Origin: Silvimonas amylolytica
Lineage (GTDB): Bacteria; Pseudomonadota; Gammaproteobacteria; Burkholderiales; Chitinibacteraceae
Assembly: GCF_014645555.1 (NCBI RefSeq)
Contig: NZ_BMLY01000002.1
Coordinates: 489,109 to 553,108, forward strand
Direction of reading: 5' to 3'
DNA length: 64,000 bases
How positions within the stretch are numbered: position 1 is the first letter of the stretch; every line of letters begins with the position of its first letter. Positions 37,144-45,804 of this stretch are shown one piece after another. The notes under the pieces are model-generated. The model saw nothing but the letters and a program-made list of their open reading frames with translations, ran no database searches and had not been told where the DNA came from. Made by a program: the position numbers and the translations under genes.

Positions 37144-38142
37144 TTACCCATAAAAATGCACCCCCACATAAACCGCAAACGCCAGATACAACCCCCCCAC
37201 CATCACGAGCCGGCTGCAATCCACCTGCCCGCGGCGGAAGATGTTCCACAAAAACACAATCGCTGCAGCGGTGATCAAGCCAGACACCAGCAGCGGTGCA
37301 TCAAACATCCACGGTGTGAAGAAGATACCCAGCGCGCTGGGAATGGTCGCCTGGATCATCATGGCGCCAGAGATATTGGCCAGTGCCAGCCGCTCTTTAC
37401 CCTGGCGCACCCAGATCAGTGTGTTCATGATTTCCGGCAGCTCGGTCGCTACCGGGCTGAGTAACAACGCAACAATATGCGGGGCGATGCCGAACGCAAT
37501 GCCGATGGTCTCCAGCTGTGCCACAAAGGTGTGTGAAGCTACGGCGATGACACCCAGCGCAACCAGCGACTGAAACGCGGCCCAGCCCATGGTGGCGTCG
37601 TTCGGGCGGAACTTCAGCGGTTCCAGTTCTTCTTCTTCCGGTGCGGTGTCGGCCGCGTTGATTTCACGCCAGACATAAAGCGCATAGGCGGCCAGGAACA
37701 ACACGCCAAGCCACGGTTTGATGGCAAAGGCAACAAGACCAAGGGCCACTTTGAAAACGAAGATGGACAAGAACGACAACTGGTCACCGGCCAGCCGTTG
37801 GCTATCAACCTGCACGGTGCGATCAGGCCTGCCCAGGCGCCGGCGATTCAGCCACAGAGCGCCGCCAACCACGGCGTAGGCGACGGTCGCCAGCACCAGC
37901 GGACCACCCATGGCCGCCCCGACACCAATATCTTTGGCTTTGTCGGTCTGACCGAAAACCACGGCGGTAAAGGTGACGGCGCTTTCAGGCAAGGCAGTGC
38001 CAAACGCGGCCAGTACGGTACCGACGGCGGTGGCGCCCAGTTTCATGTGGCGGCCGCACCATTCAATGCCGTTCACGAAGTATTCACAGGCCAGGTAAAT
38101 GGCGAGCGCGGATGCAAAAAACAAGATGATTGTGAGGAGCAT
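37144..38142 (-). CDS. Sodium/calcium exchanger family protein
   Basis: A 332-residue CaCA-superfamily membrane transporter. It has two homologous halves, each with a conserved alpha repeat: GTVLAAFGTALPESAVTFTA in the first and LLLSPVATELPEIMNTLIWV in the second, with the acidic residues that bind the cation. About ten membrane helices are predicted. The ATG at 38142 starts the first helix (MLLTIILFFASALAIYLACE); the upstream extension is not hydrophobic and begins with TTG. Whether calcium or another cation moves is not visible. It is divergent from the Card1-like gene. Confidence 0.88.
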   Translation of the reverse strand: MLLTIILFFASALAIYLACEYFVNGIEWCGRHMKLGATAVGTVLAAFGTALPESAVTFTAVVFGQTDKAKDIGVGAAMGGPLVLATVAYAVVGGALWLNRRRLGRPDRTVQVDSQRLAGDQLSFLSIFVFKVALGLVAFAIKPWLGVLFLAAYALYVWREINAADTAPEEEELEPLKFRPNDATMGWAAFQSLVALGVIAVASHTFVAQLETIGIAFGIAPHIVALLLSPVATELPEIMNTLIWVRQGKERLALANISGAMMIQATIPSALGIFFTPWMFDAPLLVSGLITAAAIVFLWNIFRRGQVDCSRLVMVGGLYLAFAVYVGVHFYG

Positions 38143-38177
38143 GAGAGCACGCACGGCCGGGCAAGCAAGATATACCA

Positions 38178-38402
38178 ATGGCGCAACGATACGGCTTGCC
38201 CGGCGTGGCAAAGCGCATCGTGGCCAAAGGTCTCGCCGGGCAACCGGGTGGAGAACCCGGTACTGATCACGCCATGAAGCAGGGCTTCAAGTTTGTTGAC
38301 GTGACCTCTTCTCTGACAGGCATCAGCCTGCAGGAAGATAGCTACTCCCCAATGACAACGGAGCGGATTGTACATCGTTTGTCGCATCAAGCAACCGTGT
38401 AA
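38178..38402 (+). CDS. Possible small protein upstream of the Card1-like gene
   Basis: A 74-residue open frame in the 326-base gap between the divergent exchanger and nuclease genes. Codon choice is like that of real genes in this window, but there is no clear Shine-Dalgarno and no recognisable domain. It contains GC-rich inverted repeats (CCGGGTGGAGAACCCGG) that may instead be regulatory. If real it would be cotranscribed with the nuclease gene 66 bases downstream. I rate it as more likely not a gene than a gene. Confidence 0.25.
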   Translation: MAQRYGLPGVAKRIVAKGLAGQPGGEPGTDHAMKQGFKFVDVTSSLTGISLQEDSYSPMTTERIVHRLSHQATV

Positions 38403-38468
38403 GCGACATTGGGCATTTTGCGATATATGCTTTGGCAGCCCCGCAGCCTGCCAAGGATACCCAGCCCG

Positions 38469-39599
38469 ATGCACCGCCATCTGATCGCATTTGCTGACGC
38501 ACCTGAACCTGATCTGATCACCCCCGCGCTGGATCAGCGTTTCAAGATCCGCAATGTCACGCTGCTGGCAGATGCCACGCATATCGAGCGTGCCAACTAC
38601 ATGGCCAGTGTTTGCCGGGAGGCCAATCTGCATACGTCAGTGATGCCGATCCCGCATGGCTGGCACCCGGAGCCGATCCGCGTACGCCTCAAGGAAATCA
38701 TCGCCGGTGGCGAGTTGCCGTACGTGTTCAACTTGTCTGGTGCCAATCCGATCCACAGCGCTATTGCGCATGAAGTAGCGCTGGGGCATCAGGTGCCGGC
38801 GTTTGTGGTGAACCCGTCCAGCGACCAGATTCACTGGCTGGCATATCCACCGCATGATTTGCCCAGCGATGATGGCAACGTGGAAGACCGGCTGACACTG
38901 GAAAGCTACTTTGCGGTGTATGGCATCGGTATTGTTTCGTGTAGCCGTCGTTTGCATCGGCCCAAGGCACAGATGGATGCCGCGGCCGATGTGCTGGCGC
39001 ATTTGTCGGTGGATCACCCGGAGTTGATCAACAAGCTCAATGGTGTGTGTTCACTTTTGACCAGTGAACACGAAACCCGCCTGCCGATTCCCAATGAACC
39101 AGCGCTGATCTCTGCATTGCGCGCTACCGGTCTGTGCCAGATCCTGCCGGATTTACGTCTGAAGCTGGATCAGTTTGACGCGCGCCAGTTTCTGGGAGGC
39201 GGCTGGTTTGAGTTGTGGTTGTTGCGGCAGGTCGAAACGCTGGTGGGTGATTTACCCATTCAGGACGCCGCAGCCAGTGTGCGGGTGAGCTTGCCCAACG
39301 GGGTGTCCAATGAATTCGATGTGGTCATTTTGTGCAACAACCACCTCTATGTGATTGAAGCCAAAACCATCAATGCCGGTATGGCCGACAAGGGCGTGGG
39401 GCTGACCACGCTGTTCAAGCTCGACAGCGTGTCTGGCCTGGGCGGTATGCGGGCAGAAGCCATGCTGGCCAGTTTGTCCTTGCCCACGCTGCGCGAAGCC
39501 AGTCGCGCCCAGGCCCAGGAGATCGCCATTGTGGCGGGCGATGAGCTCACTAGTGTGCAGGCACGCCTGCGCGAGTGGCTGGCCCAGACCGACTCCTGA
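38469..39599 (+). CDS. Card1-like protein: CARF-like domain plus PD-(D/E)XK nuclease (DUF1887)
   Basis: A 376-residue protein with the layout of the DUF1887/Card1 family (VC1899-like; Can2 is related). Card1 is a nuclease switched on by cyclic tetra-adenylate made by type III CRISPR complexes. The N-terminal part (about 1-140) is an alpha/beta CARF-like domain, with FNLSGANPIHSAIAHEVALG at residues 87-106 in the place of the family ligand loop (usually N-T-GG-TK). The Lys is lost here. A linker with a winged-helix-like part follows. The C-terminal nuclease has GGWFELWLL, NEFDVVILCNN near residue 281 and VIEAKT near 297, so the E...D...E-x-K metal site is complete. No cas gene or CRISPR array is in the window. 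The ATG at 38469 is chosen as the start of family-like sequence. Confidence 0.82.
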   Translation: MHRHLIAFADAPEPDLITPALDQRFKIRNVTLLADATHIERANYMASVCREANLHTSVMPIPHGWHPEPIRVRLKEIIAGGELPYVFNLSGANPIHSAIAHEVALGHQVPAFVVNPSSDQIHWLAYPPHDLPSDDGNVEDRLTLESYFAVYGIGIVSCSRRLHRPKAQMDAAADVLAHLSVDHPELINKLNGVCSLLTSEHETRLPIPNEPALISALRATGLCQILPDLRLKLDQFDARQFLGGGWFELWLLRQVETLVGDLPIQDAAASVRVSLPNGVSNEFDVVILCNNHLYVIEAKTINAGMADKGVGLTTLFKLDSVSGLGGMRAEAMLASLSLPTLREASRAQAQEIAIVAGDELTSVQARLREWLAQTDS

Positions 39600-39617
39600 T
39601 CGTGCTCCGAACCCGGC

Positions 39618-40514
39618 CTAATGCGGCAAGGCAGGATCAATAAAGGGCAGATAGCGTAAAGAGAAAAACAGGCTATCGCCCTGACACGCCGCGCGTTGTT
39701 GCAACATCGTGCGTACTTCTTCGGCGGGCCGGCGTTCGGCCTGGAAGGCTTCATCGGTGCCGGTCTGGCGGAAAATCTCATACACCACGCCCTGCGCCGA
39801 CGGCCTGGCGCAGTCAGCCAGCGCGTTCAGATACGCGCCGCGCTCTGCGACGTTGAGTTTGCCGGTGCCCGCCCCATCCTGAATCCACAGTTTCACACCG
39901 CTTTGCAATGTCACCTGACCGACCATCTCGGCGTATTGCTGTGGCGCCATATGCCCGGCAAAGAAACTGCTGGCGTACACCGGTTTGTCGGCCTGCTGCC
40001 GGATCAGTTTGCTGGCGCGGATCAGCCAGCCATTCAGGCTGGTGCGCGCTTCGTTGTCACGCCAACGCACATCGTCAATTTCCAGGGGTAAATACCAGCC
40101 ACTGATCGCATCCGTCCCCAGGCGCTTCACCCAGTACTGCGCCAGCGCGGCATCGGCGTAGGCGTGGCTGCGAAAATAGGTGTCCAGAATGCGCACCGGC
40201 TGTTGCTGGCGGATGAAAAAGTCTGGATCGCCGTTGAGACCAATTACCAGGTGCAACCCTGCCGCACGGGCGTTGACCATGCGTGCGGCCAGCCAGTCTT
40301 TGTCTTGCGGTGCGGCGAAAGCGTCGCCATTTTGGGTCCACTGGATCACCAGCGTATCAAATCCCGCACCGCGCACACTGCTGAAGATGCCAGGCCAGGA
40401 GGCGTCCGGAACGCCTTGGTCGCGTGTTTGCGGCTGGTAGAACAAAGCGGTCATGGCGTTGGCCGTGGCGGACAGGCAGAGCAAAGCCAGCAGGGCGAGT
40501 CGGGCGGCGCGCAT
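39618..40514 (-). CDS. ybcH: YbcH-like DUF4434 protein of the nfr operon
   Basis: A 298-residue secreted protein with a signal peptide (LALLALLCLSATANA) and a TIM-barrel-like DUF4434 domain. FYQPQTRDQGVPDASWPGIF begins the barrel; DTLVIQWTQNG and GWYLPLEIDDVRW include acidic residues at strand ends, as in glycoside hydrolases. In E. coli ybcH also follows nfrA, and its function is not established. Here the ATG shares its A with the nfrA stop (TAATG) and GGAGG lies inside the end of nfrA, so translation is coupled. A role in trimming or handling the NfrB glycan in the periplasm is an inference from context and fold. Confidence 0.85.
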   Translation of the reverse strand: MRAARLALLALLCLSATANAMTALFYQPQTRDQGVPDASWPGIFSSVRGAGFDTLVIQWTQNGDAFAAPQDKDWLAARMVNARAAGLHLVIGLNGDPDFFIRQQQPVRILDTYFRSHAYADAALAQYWVKRLGTDAISGWYLPLEIDDVRWRDNEARTSLNGWLIRASKLIRQQADKPVYASSFFAGHMAPQQYAEMVGQVTLQSGVKLWIQDGAGTGKLNVAERGAYLNALADCARPSAQGVVYEIFRQTGTDEAFQAERRPAEEVRTMLQQRAACQGDSLFFSLRYLPFIDPALPH

Positions 40515-43500
40515 TACCACAGTCCTCCAAAGGTCAGAAACACGGTGTTGTCTTCGTTCAGATAGGTGTTGAACGCATGCTGGAATTCCAGCCCCACGCT
40601 GATCTTGCTGGGGTAGGCGTCGTAGCGTTTTTCGCCGTACCAGTAGTTCCAGCGCACGCCCAGGCCTGCGCGGACGTCGCGGCTGTAGGCGTGCTGATCG
40701 ATCAGGTTGTACTGGAAGTGCGTATACGGTTCGATGGTCTGACCGCGCTCGAGTTTCTGGTGGTAACTCACGCGGTAGTCAGCGGTGGCCGCGGTACGTT
40801 CCTGATGCAGGTAATACGCGGCATCCAGATACAGGTTCTGCGCCACCCAGCCGGTTCCGGATTCATGCCAGTCATCGCTGAACTTGCCGTCATTCAAGAG
40901 TGACGCGCTGGCGCGGAACATGAAGTCAGAAACGGTATCGCGGCTGCGATCAATCGGCGTCTGGTATTCGGCAGCCAGAAAAAACGTCCAGTCGCGGAAG
41001 GGTTTCCAGCGCAGGCCAGTGCCCAGCATGGGGGAGTAGATGGGCAGCGCCTGATAGCTGTCGTTGTCATTGCCACTGCCTGCAAAGACGCGGGCGTAAG
41101 CTTCCAGTGTTTTGCCATCGCGAATGGCCGGGTCGCCCAGGCGGTAATCGGCCTCGACCTGAGAGTAGCTGCGGTAGGCATTGCCTGGTTCGGGCGCATT
41201 GGCAATAGAGCCCGCGTTGGTGCCGGCAAACGCGCCGGCAGAAAAGCTCCAGCGCCGGCCCAGGTCTTCGTGCAGGCGCTTGAAACCAAATTCTTCGTCC
41301 CGTTCGTGATCACTGCGCTCGCCGTACGGAACGGTTTCATACCAATCAATCACATCACGCGCATAGGCGCGGGCGGCCGGGTTGTCTGCCATGCGCTGAC
41401 TGCTATAGACCAGCTGCTGGGTAATGCCGATATCGTCCGGATAGGTCTCGCGGGCATTTTCCAGTGCCGCGCGAGAATGAGGGGCGTCGCCGGCAAACCA
41501 GTAGGCATAACCCAGGGAGGCTTGCAGATCAGAGTCATCCGGCGTCAGGACTTCGGCTTTTTTCAGTGAGGCGACTGCTTCGGTGTATTGCTTGTCGGCA
41601 CTTTGCAGGGTGGCGAGCCGGACGTAATAACGTGCGTCTTCGCGGGAGGCGATCGCGCGTTCCAGCGCGGCACGTTCCTCTGCCGGGGTGGTGGCATCCT
41701 GTGCGCGCAACCACCAGTATTCGTCATCACGGACCGCACCGCGCTCTTCGTAGCTGTCCAGCCAGGTTCTGGCGGCTGGTTTGTCGCCTGCGGCCAGCGC
41801 GGTGGTCGCCGCGGAGATCATTTCAGCTGGCATCAGGTCATCCATATTGATGGCTTGCCATGCCTGCAATGCAGTCGGGTAGTCCTGGCTGGCGAACGCG
41901 GCATACGCCAGTGCGCGGCGCGCGTAGCCGTCGTCTTCCCGCTTCAACGCTTGCTCATAGCTGTACTGTGCCAGGCCGGGCTGATCAGGCATGTAGCAAT
42001 TGCCCAGACGCATCCAGTCGTCGTGGCTGTAGCCCGGTGAGAGATCGCCCAGCAAGTCATGCACCTTGCTGCAATCCTGCAGCCCGGCGAACACTGCCGC
42101 CTGGTGGCCACGCTGACCCAGTGTGGACAACGGGTTGGCCAGCACGGCGCGCTCTGCGTCGGTCAGCAGGCCGGGGTTATCGTTGACCAGGCCGGCCAGC
42201 CGTTGCAGCAAAATGCGGCGGCGGGTGGGTTTGGCCTCTTCAAACGGGTAGAACTGCAGCAAGAGATGCAGTGCTTGCTGCTGGCCACCTGCTGCAATCA
42301 ACTGGTAACTGAGCGAATCAAGCAAAGCGGAATCGCCGCCGCTGCGGTCGATCAACGCCGTGGCTTGTTTGCCGGCCGTGTCGAGCTGATTGGCTTTCAG
42401 GCTCAGCGTAAAACGTTCTTGCAACATCTCCGTTGCCGGGAGTTGTTCCAGCAGACGTTGCGCGCCGTTGTCATCTCCCTGCGCCAGCAAGAGCGGCACC
42501 AGGATTTTGGCTTGATCTTGCCGATTGACGGAAAATACCGGCGTGTAGTCTGCAAAAAGCCGGTTGTTGTCGGCAGATGCCTGCTGGAGCAGGTTCATCC
42601 ATTGTCGTTCCACTTCGGGGCTCTGGAACTTCGGGCGCTTATCGCGTTGATAGCGCGCCAGTGTAGCGGTATCACCGCGTTGTGCCAGCGCCTGCGCATA
42701 GGCAAGTTGATCGCGCGGGCTTGTCGTACCGGCCTGACTCAGCAGCTTTTCGGCCTCGCCTAACCGACCTTGGGCCAGCAGCAGGTTGATCCACTGGCTA
42801 CGCTCGTTTACGGTCAACTGGCTGTTGGTATTGAGGATGGCCAGTTGATTGAGCGCGCGATCGGTATCACGCAGGTAGATGGCCCGTTGTACTAGCGCAT
42901 GTCGCAGTGCAATGCCTTCGGGCGTGGCTGCAAAATCGGCGTCATCCAGTTCTTTTTGCGCGTCAGCAAGCTTGCCCAGTCGCAGGGCTGCATGGCCGGC
43001 AATGGCCTTGCAGATCGGCGTCGGGGCGCTCTGGCAATCGCCCCCTGCAGGTGGCGGGACCATGTTGGGCGAGGTGGATTCAGCGTTGCTGACCACCGCA
43101 GGCTGTGGTTCGGACTGGCGCGGGGTGGTGTCGGCAGTGGCCTGAGCCGATGCGGCGTCTTCAGGTGGCGCGGCCATGGTTTGCGTACCTTGCACAACGG
43201 CCAGTGCGGACACAATCCGCACATCGCGCGGATTGGCTTTTTGAGCTTTGTCCAGGACGAGCATGGCTTGATCCGGCTGGCCGTTACGCTGATAGGCTTC
43301 GGCCAGATAAAGCGCGAGCGTAGCGTTGTTCGGTGCCAGTTTGAGGGCTGCGGCAAACTCGGTGATGGCGCCGTTGGCGTCGCCGCGTTGCTGCAGACTG
43401 AATGCCTTTTGCAAGTGCGGGTAAATGATAAAACGGCGATAACTGCTGACCTCGCTGCCCAGATCCACCTGTTGTGCCGCATCAGTAGCGGCCAGCACCG

Positions 43501-43555
43501 GGGTGGCGAGGGCAAGGGCGAGCAGGGCGGGTAACACGCGGAGTCTGGTTTTCAT
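40514..43555 (-). CDS. nfrA: NfrA-like outer-membrane TPR/beta-barrel exporter
   Basis: NfrA is the outer-membrane receptor for phage N4 in E. coli and the export partner of NfrB. This 1013-residue protein has a signal peptide (LPALLALALATPVLA), a long helical TPR part (for example ALKLAPNNATLALYLAEAYQ and SDLQASLGYAYWFAGDAPHS) to about residue 760, and a C-terminal beta barrel with alternating aromatic strands. It ends in TFGGLW, with a terminal aromatic residue typical of outer-membrane barrels. This is the same design as PgaA and BcsC in other exopolysaccharide systems. Its start overlaps the nfrB stop by four bases (ATGA) and its stop overlaps ybcH. A low-complexity linker rich in Ala, Pro and Gln is at residues 130-165. 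Confidence 0.93.
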   Translation of the reverse strand: MKTRLRVLPALLALALATPVLAATDAAQQVDLGSEVSSYRRFIIYPHLQKAFSLQQRGDANGAITEFAAALKLAPNNATLALYLAEAYQRNGQPDQAMLVLDKAQKANPRDVRIVSALAVVQGTQTMAAPPEDAASAQATADTTPRQSEPQPAVVSNAESTSPNMVPPPAGGDCQSAPTPICKAIAGHAALRLGKLADAQKELDDADFAATPEGIALRHALVQRAIYLRDTDRALNQLAILNTNSQLTVNERSQWINLLLAQGRLGEAEKLLSQAGTTSPRDQLAYAQALAQRGDTATLARYQRDKRPKFQSPEVERQWMNLLQQASADNNRLFADYTPVFSVNRQDQAKILVPLLLAQGDDNGAQRLLEQLPATEMLQERFTLSLKANQLDTAGKQATALIDRSGGDSALLDSLSYQLIAAGGQQQALHLLLQFYPFEEAKPTRRRILLQRLAGLVNDNPGLLTDAERAVLANPLSTLGQRGHQAAVFAGLQDCSKVHDLLGDLSPGYSHDDWMRLGNCYMPDQPGLAQYSYEQALKREDDGYARRALAYAAFASQDYPTALQAWQAINMDDLMPAEMISAATTALAAGDKPAARTWLDSYEERGAVRDDEYWWLRAQDATTPAEERAALERAIASREDARYYVRLATLQSADKQYTEAVASLKKAEVLTPDDSDLQASLGYAYWFAGDAPHSRAALENARETYPDDIGITQQLVYSSQRMADNPAARAYARDVIDWYETVPYGERSDHERDEEFGFKRLHEDLGRRWSFSAGAFAGTNAGSIANAPEPGNAYRSYSQVEADYRLGDPAIRDGKTLEAYARVFAGSGNDNDSYQALPIYSPMLGTGLRWKPFRDWTFFLAAEYQTPIDRSRDTVSDFMFRASASLLNDGKFSDDWHESGTGWVAQNLYLDAAYYLHQERTAATADYRVSYHQKLERGQTIEPYTHFQYNLIDQHAYSRDVRAGLGVRWNYWYGEKRYDAYPSKISVGLEFQHAFNTYLNEDNTVFLTFGGLW

Positions 43556-45789
43556 GCGGCAGTGGAACGGATCTGTTTGAGACTGGATGCCTCCACGCCG
43601 GCTTCAAGCAACAGCGCTGGCATGGTGGATTGCAATTCGTGCTGCAAATGGAGTGCCTGCTGCAGGATTTCGGCACTGATCACGCCCTGCCCGACCAGAA
43701 ACTCGCCCAAACTCTCGGACGTGCGTTCATGTCGTAGCAGCAAGGCTTTTAGTGCAGCTGCATCGATATGCCCCAACGACATCAGGATTTCCGCAAACAG
43801 CACTTGCTGGTGCACATAGCGCTGCCAAAGCTGGCTGGCGGGTTCGGCCGTCATCAAGCCGGCGCGCAACGTGGCATCCAGCAAACCGCGTGGATCTTCC
43901 TGGGTGTAGGGGACGTACCAGTGCCGCAGGCCGACCGTCACTTCACCCCGCAGCGCAATCACGTAGTTCACCGGGCGAGCCAGCTTGCGCGACAGCGCGG
44001 CCAATGAGACCGGGTCAATGTCTGACTCACTGGCGACCACCAGCAATTTGTTTTCTTCCCGGACCGGCAAAATGGCGTAGTGCAAAGCCACACTGGCCGG
44101 GATCAATTTGATCAAGGCGGGTTTGAGTTGCCAGGCGTCGACGGATTCGACCTTCACATGACTTTGCGTTGCCACAGCGTGGGCCAGTTGTTCCGCGCTG
44201 ATCCAGCTTTTATGGACCAGCCAACTACCCAGTTTCAAACCCTCGGCGCGGTGGTGAGCCAGCGCAGTGGCCAGCTGTGTTTCGGTGATTGCACCTTGTT
44301 CAATAAGGATGCTGCCCAGCGGTCGGCGAGCTCGGTTTTCGCCACCCACACTAGGGAAATCATGCGTGGTTTTGTCCCAGGCCACCCGGCGCGGATCGCC
44401 TTGGGCAATGATCTGGCTGAGCGCACGCCAGTTGGCAAGAAAATTGATGACGTTGCCCCAGAACAGCCGCGGGATCGCCATCAGACCCTGGCCTATACCG
44501 TAATAGGCGGTGACAAAGATGATCCGCTGCAGCATGCGGTTGGCCATCAGGAAAAAGTTGATCCATAGCAGCAGCACCAGCCAGTGATCGCCCTCAAAGA
44601 TAGAAAGGAAGCGATAGGCATCCGGCCAGCAATGCTGGTAGAGCCATAATGCAGAAAGCTGGATCAGGATCAGCGAAGCGATAAAGCTCACGAAGTTGCT
44701 GATGGCGCCTTTGCGGTCGCGCCACAAAAAATAGTTAAGCGTCATGTTGCGTGTCCAGCCATGGGTCTTGAACCCCTGGTAGACAATGCCGATGATCCAG
44801 CGCGACTTTTGCCGTACCGCCGTCTGGAGCGTATCCGGAAAATACTCGCGGACGCAGATCACCGTGGAATCGCGCGCGGTTTGACCCAGCAAGCGGCGGG
44901 CGATGCCGGGTTTTTTGTCATCCCGCAAAACCGGGAAGCGCACGAAGACTTCTTCCATCCCTTTGGCTTTGAGACGAAAACCGATGTCATAGTCTTCCGT
45001 CAGGCTTTGTACATCAAAGGCAATACCATCCCCTTCGGCCAGCAGGGCGATCACCGCGCGGCGGCTGAAACATGTACCAACACCGGCGCTGGGCACCTGG
45101 CCAGCCACTGCCTCACGCACCGGGACGTCCTTGCCATGCAGTTCGGCAAATTCATCCAGATAAGACAGACTCGTGAAATTGGTCCAGTGCCGCTCAAACG
45201 GGTAGACCGGAATCTGGATCAGGTCTTTGCGCCCGACCAGGTAGTTGAAGAGGCGCAATTCCATGTCGGAAATCACATCTTCGGCATCGTGCAAGATGAA
45301 CCCGGCAAACTCGAAACTGGCGCGCCGCTCAAACTGCAAAATGGCATCAAGCACGTTATTCAGGCAGTCAGCTTTGCTGGTGGGGCCGGGGCGGGCGCAC
45401 ACCACTTTATGCACATTGGGGAACCGTGCGCAGACCTCATCCACATCGCGCTGGGTATCCGGGTCATTGGGATATGTGCCGACAAAGATGTGGTAGTTCT
45501 CGTAGTCGAGCGTGGTCGCGGCCAGTTCGGCCATCTGGCCGATCACCCCTGTCTCGTGCCATGCCGGCACCATGATTGCCAGCGGCTTTTCATCGGGCTC
45601 GTAGAGCGCGGTGTAATCCAGTCGCCGGTGTTCCTGGTAAATGGTGACCCAGCGCCAGAAGCGGCGGCACCAGTACACAACGTCAATGAACAAATCGTCG
45701 ATACCGCTGACCAGCATCATCACGGCCACGGTAATGGCGATCAGTTTGAGCCCATACAGATACGTGGAAAAAATATCCAGCAATGACAT
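43552..45789 (-). CDS. nfrB: NfrB-like glycosyltransferase with MshEN domains
   Basis: NfrB is an inner-membrane glycosyltransferase 2 that makes the N4 receptor glycan. The 745-residue protein has N-terminal helices (LYGLKLIAITVAVMMLVSGI), a catalytic domain with HDAED, TEDYD and QKSRW (the D, DxD-like, TED and QxxRW motifs of processive synthases) and further helices near 360-450. The C-terminal third has pairs of 24-residue motifs of MshEN type: LGSILIEQGAITETQLATAL and LGSWLVHKSWISAEQLAHAV near 485-540, and SLGEFLVGQGVISAEILQQAL near 710. MshEN domains bind c-di-GMP, so synthesis is probably c-di-GMP dependent. wecB lies 15 bases upstream and may supply UDP-ManNAc. Confidence 0.94.
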   Translation of the reverse strand: MSLLDIFSTYLYGLKLIAITVAVMMLVSGIDDLFIDVVYWCRRFWRWVTIYQEHRRLDYTALYEPDEKPLAIMVPAWHETGVIGQMAELAATTLDYENYHIFVGTYPNDPDTQRDVDEVCARFPNVHKVVCARPGPTSKADCLNNVLDAILQFERRASFEFAGFILHDAEDVISDMELRLFNYLVGRKDLIQIPVYPFERHWTNFTSLSYLDEFAELHGKDVPVREAVAGQVPSAGVGTCFSRRAVIALLAEGDGIAFDVQSLTEDYDIGFRLKAKGMEEVFVRFPVLRDDKKPGIARRLLGQTARDSTVICVREYFPDTLQTAVRQKSRWIIGIVYQGFKTHGWTRNMTLNYFLWRDRKGAISNFVSFIASLILIQLSALWLYQHCWPDAYRFLSIFEGDHWLVLLLWINFFLMANRMLQRIIFVTAYYGIGQGLMAIPRLFWGNVINFLANWRALSQIIAQGDPRRVAWDKTTHDFPSVGGENRARRPLGSILIEQGAITETQLATALAHHRAEGLKLGSWLVHKSWISAEQLAHAVATQSHVKVESVDAWQLKPALIKLIPASVALHYAILPVREENKLLVVASESDIDPVSLAALSRKLARPVNYVIALRGEVTVGLRHWYVPYTQEDPRGLLDATLRAGLMTAEPASQLWQRYVHQQVLFAEILMSLGHIDAAALKALLLRHERTSESLGEFLVGQGVISAEILQQALHLQHELQSTMPALLLEAGVEASSLKQIRSTAA

Positions 45790-45804
45790 GGTTTATCCCA
45801 AAGC

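Noticed and set aside
38143-40500. Search for CRISPR repeats or cas genes beside the Card1-like gene
   Set aside because: No direct repeats with regular spacers and no Cas-like protein were seen; neighbours are a cation exchanger and the nfr operon.
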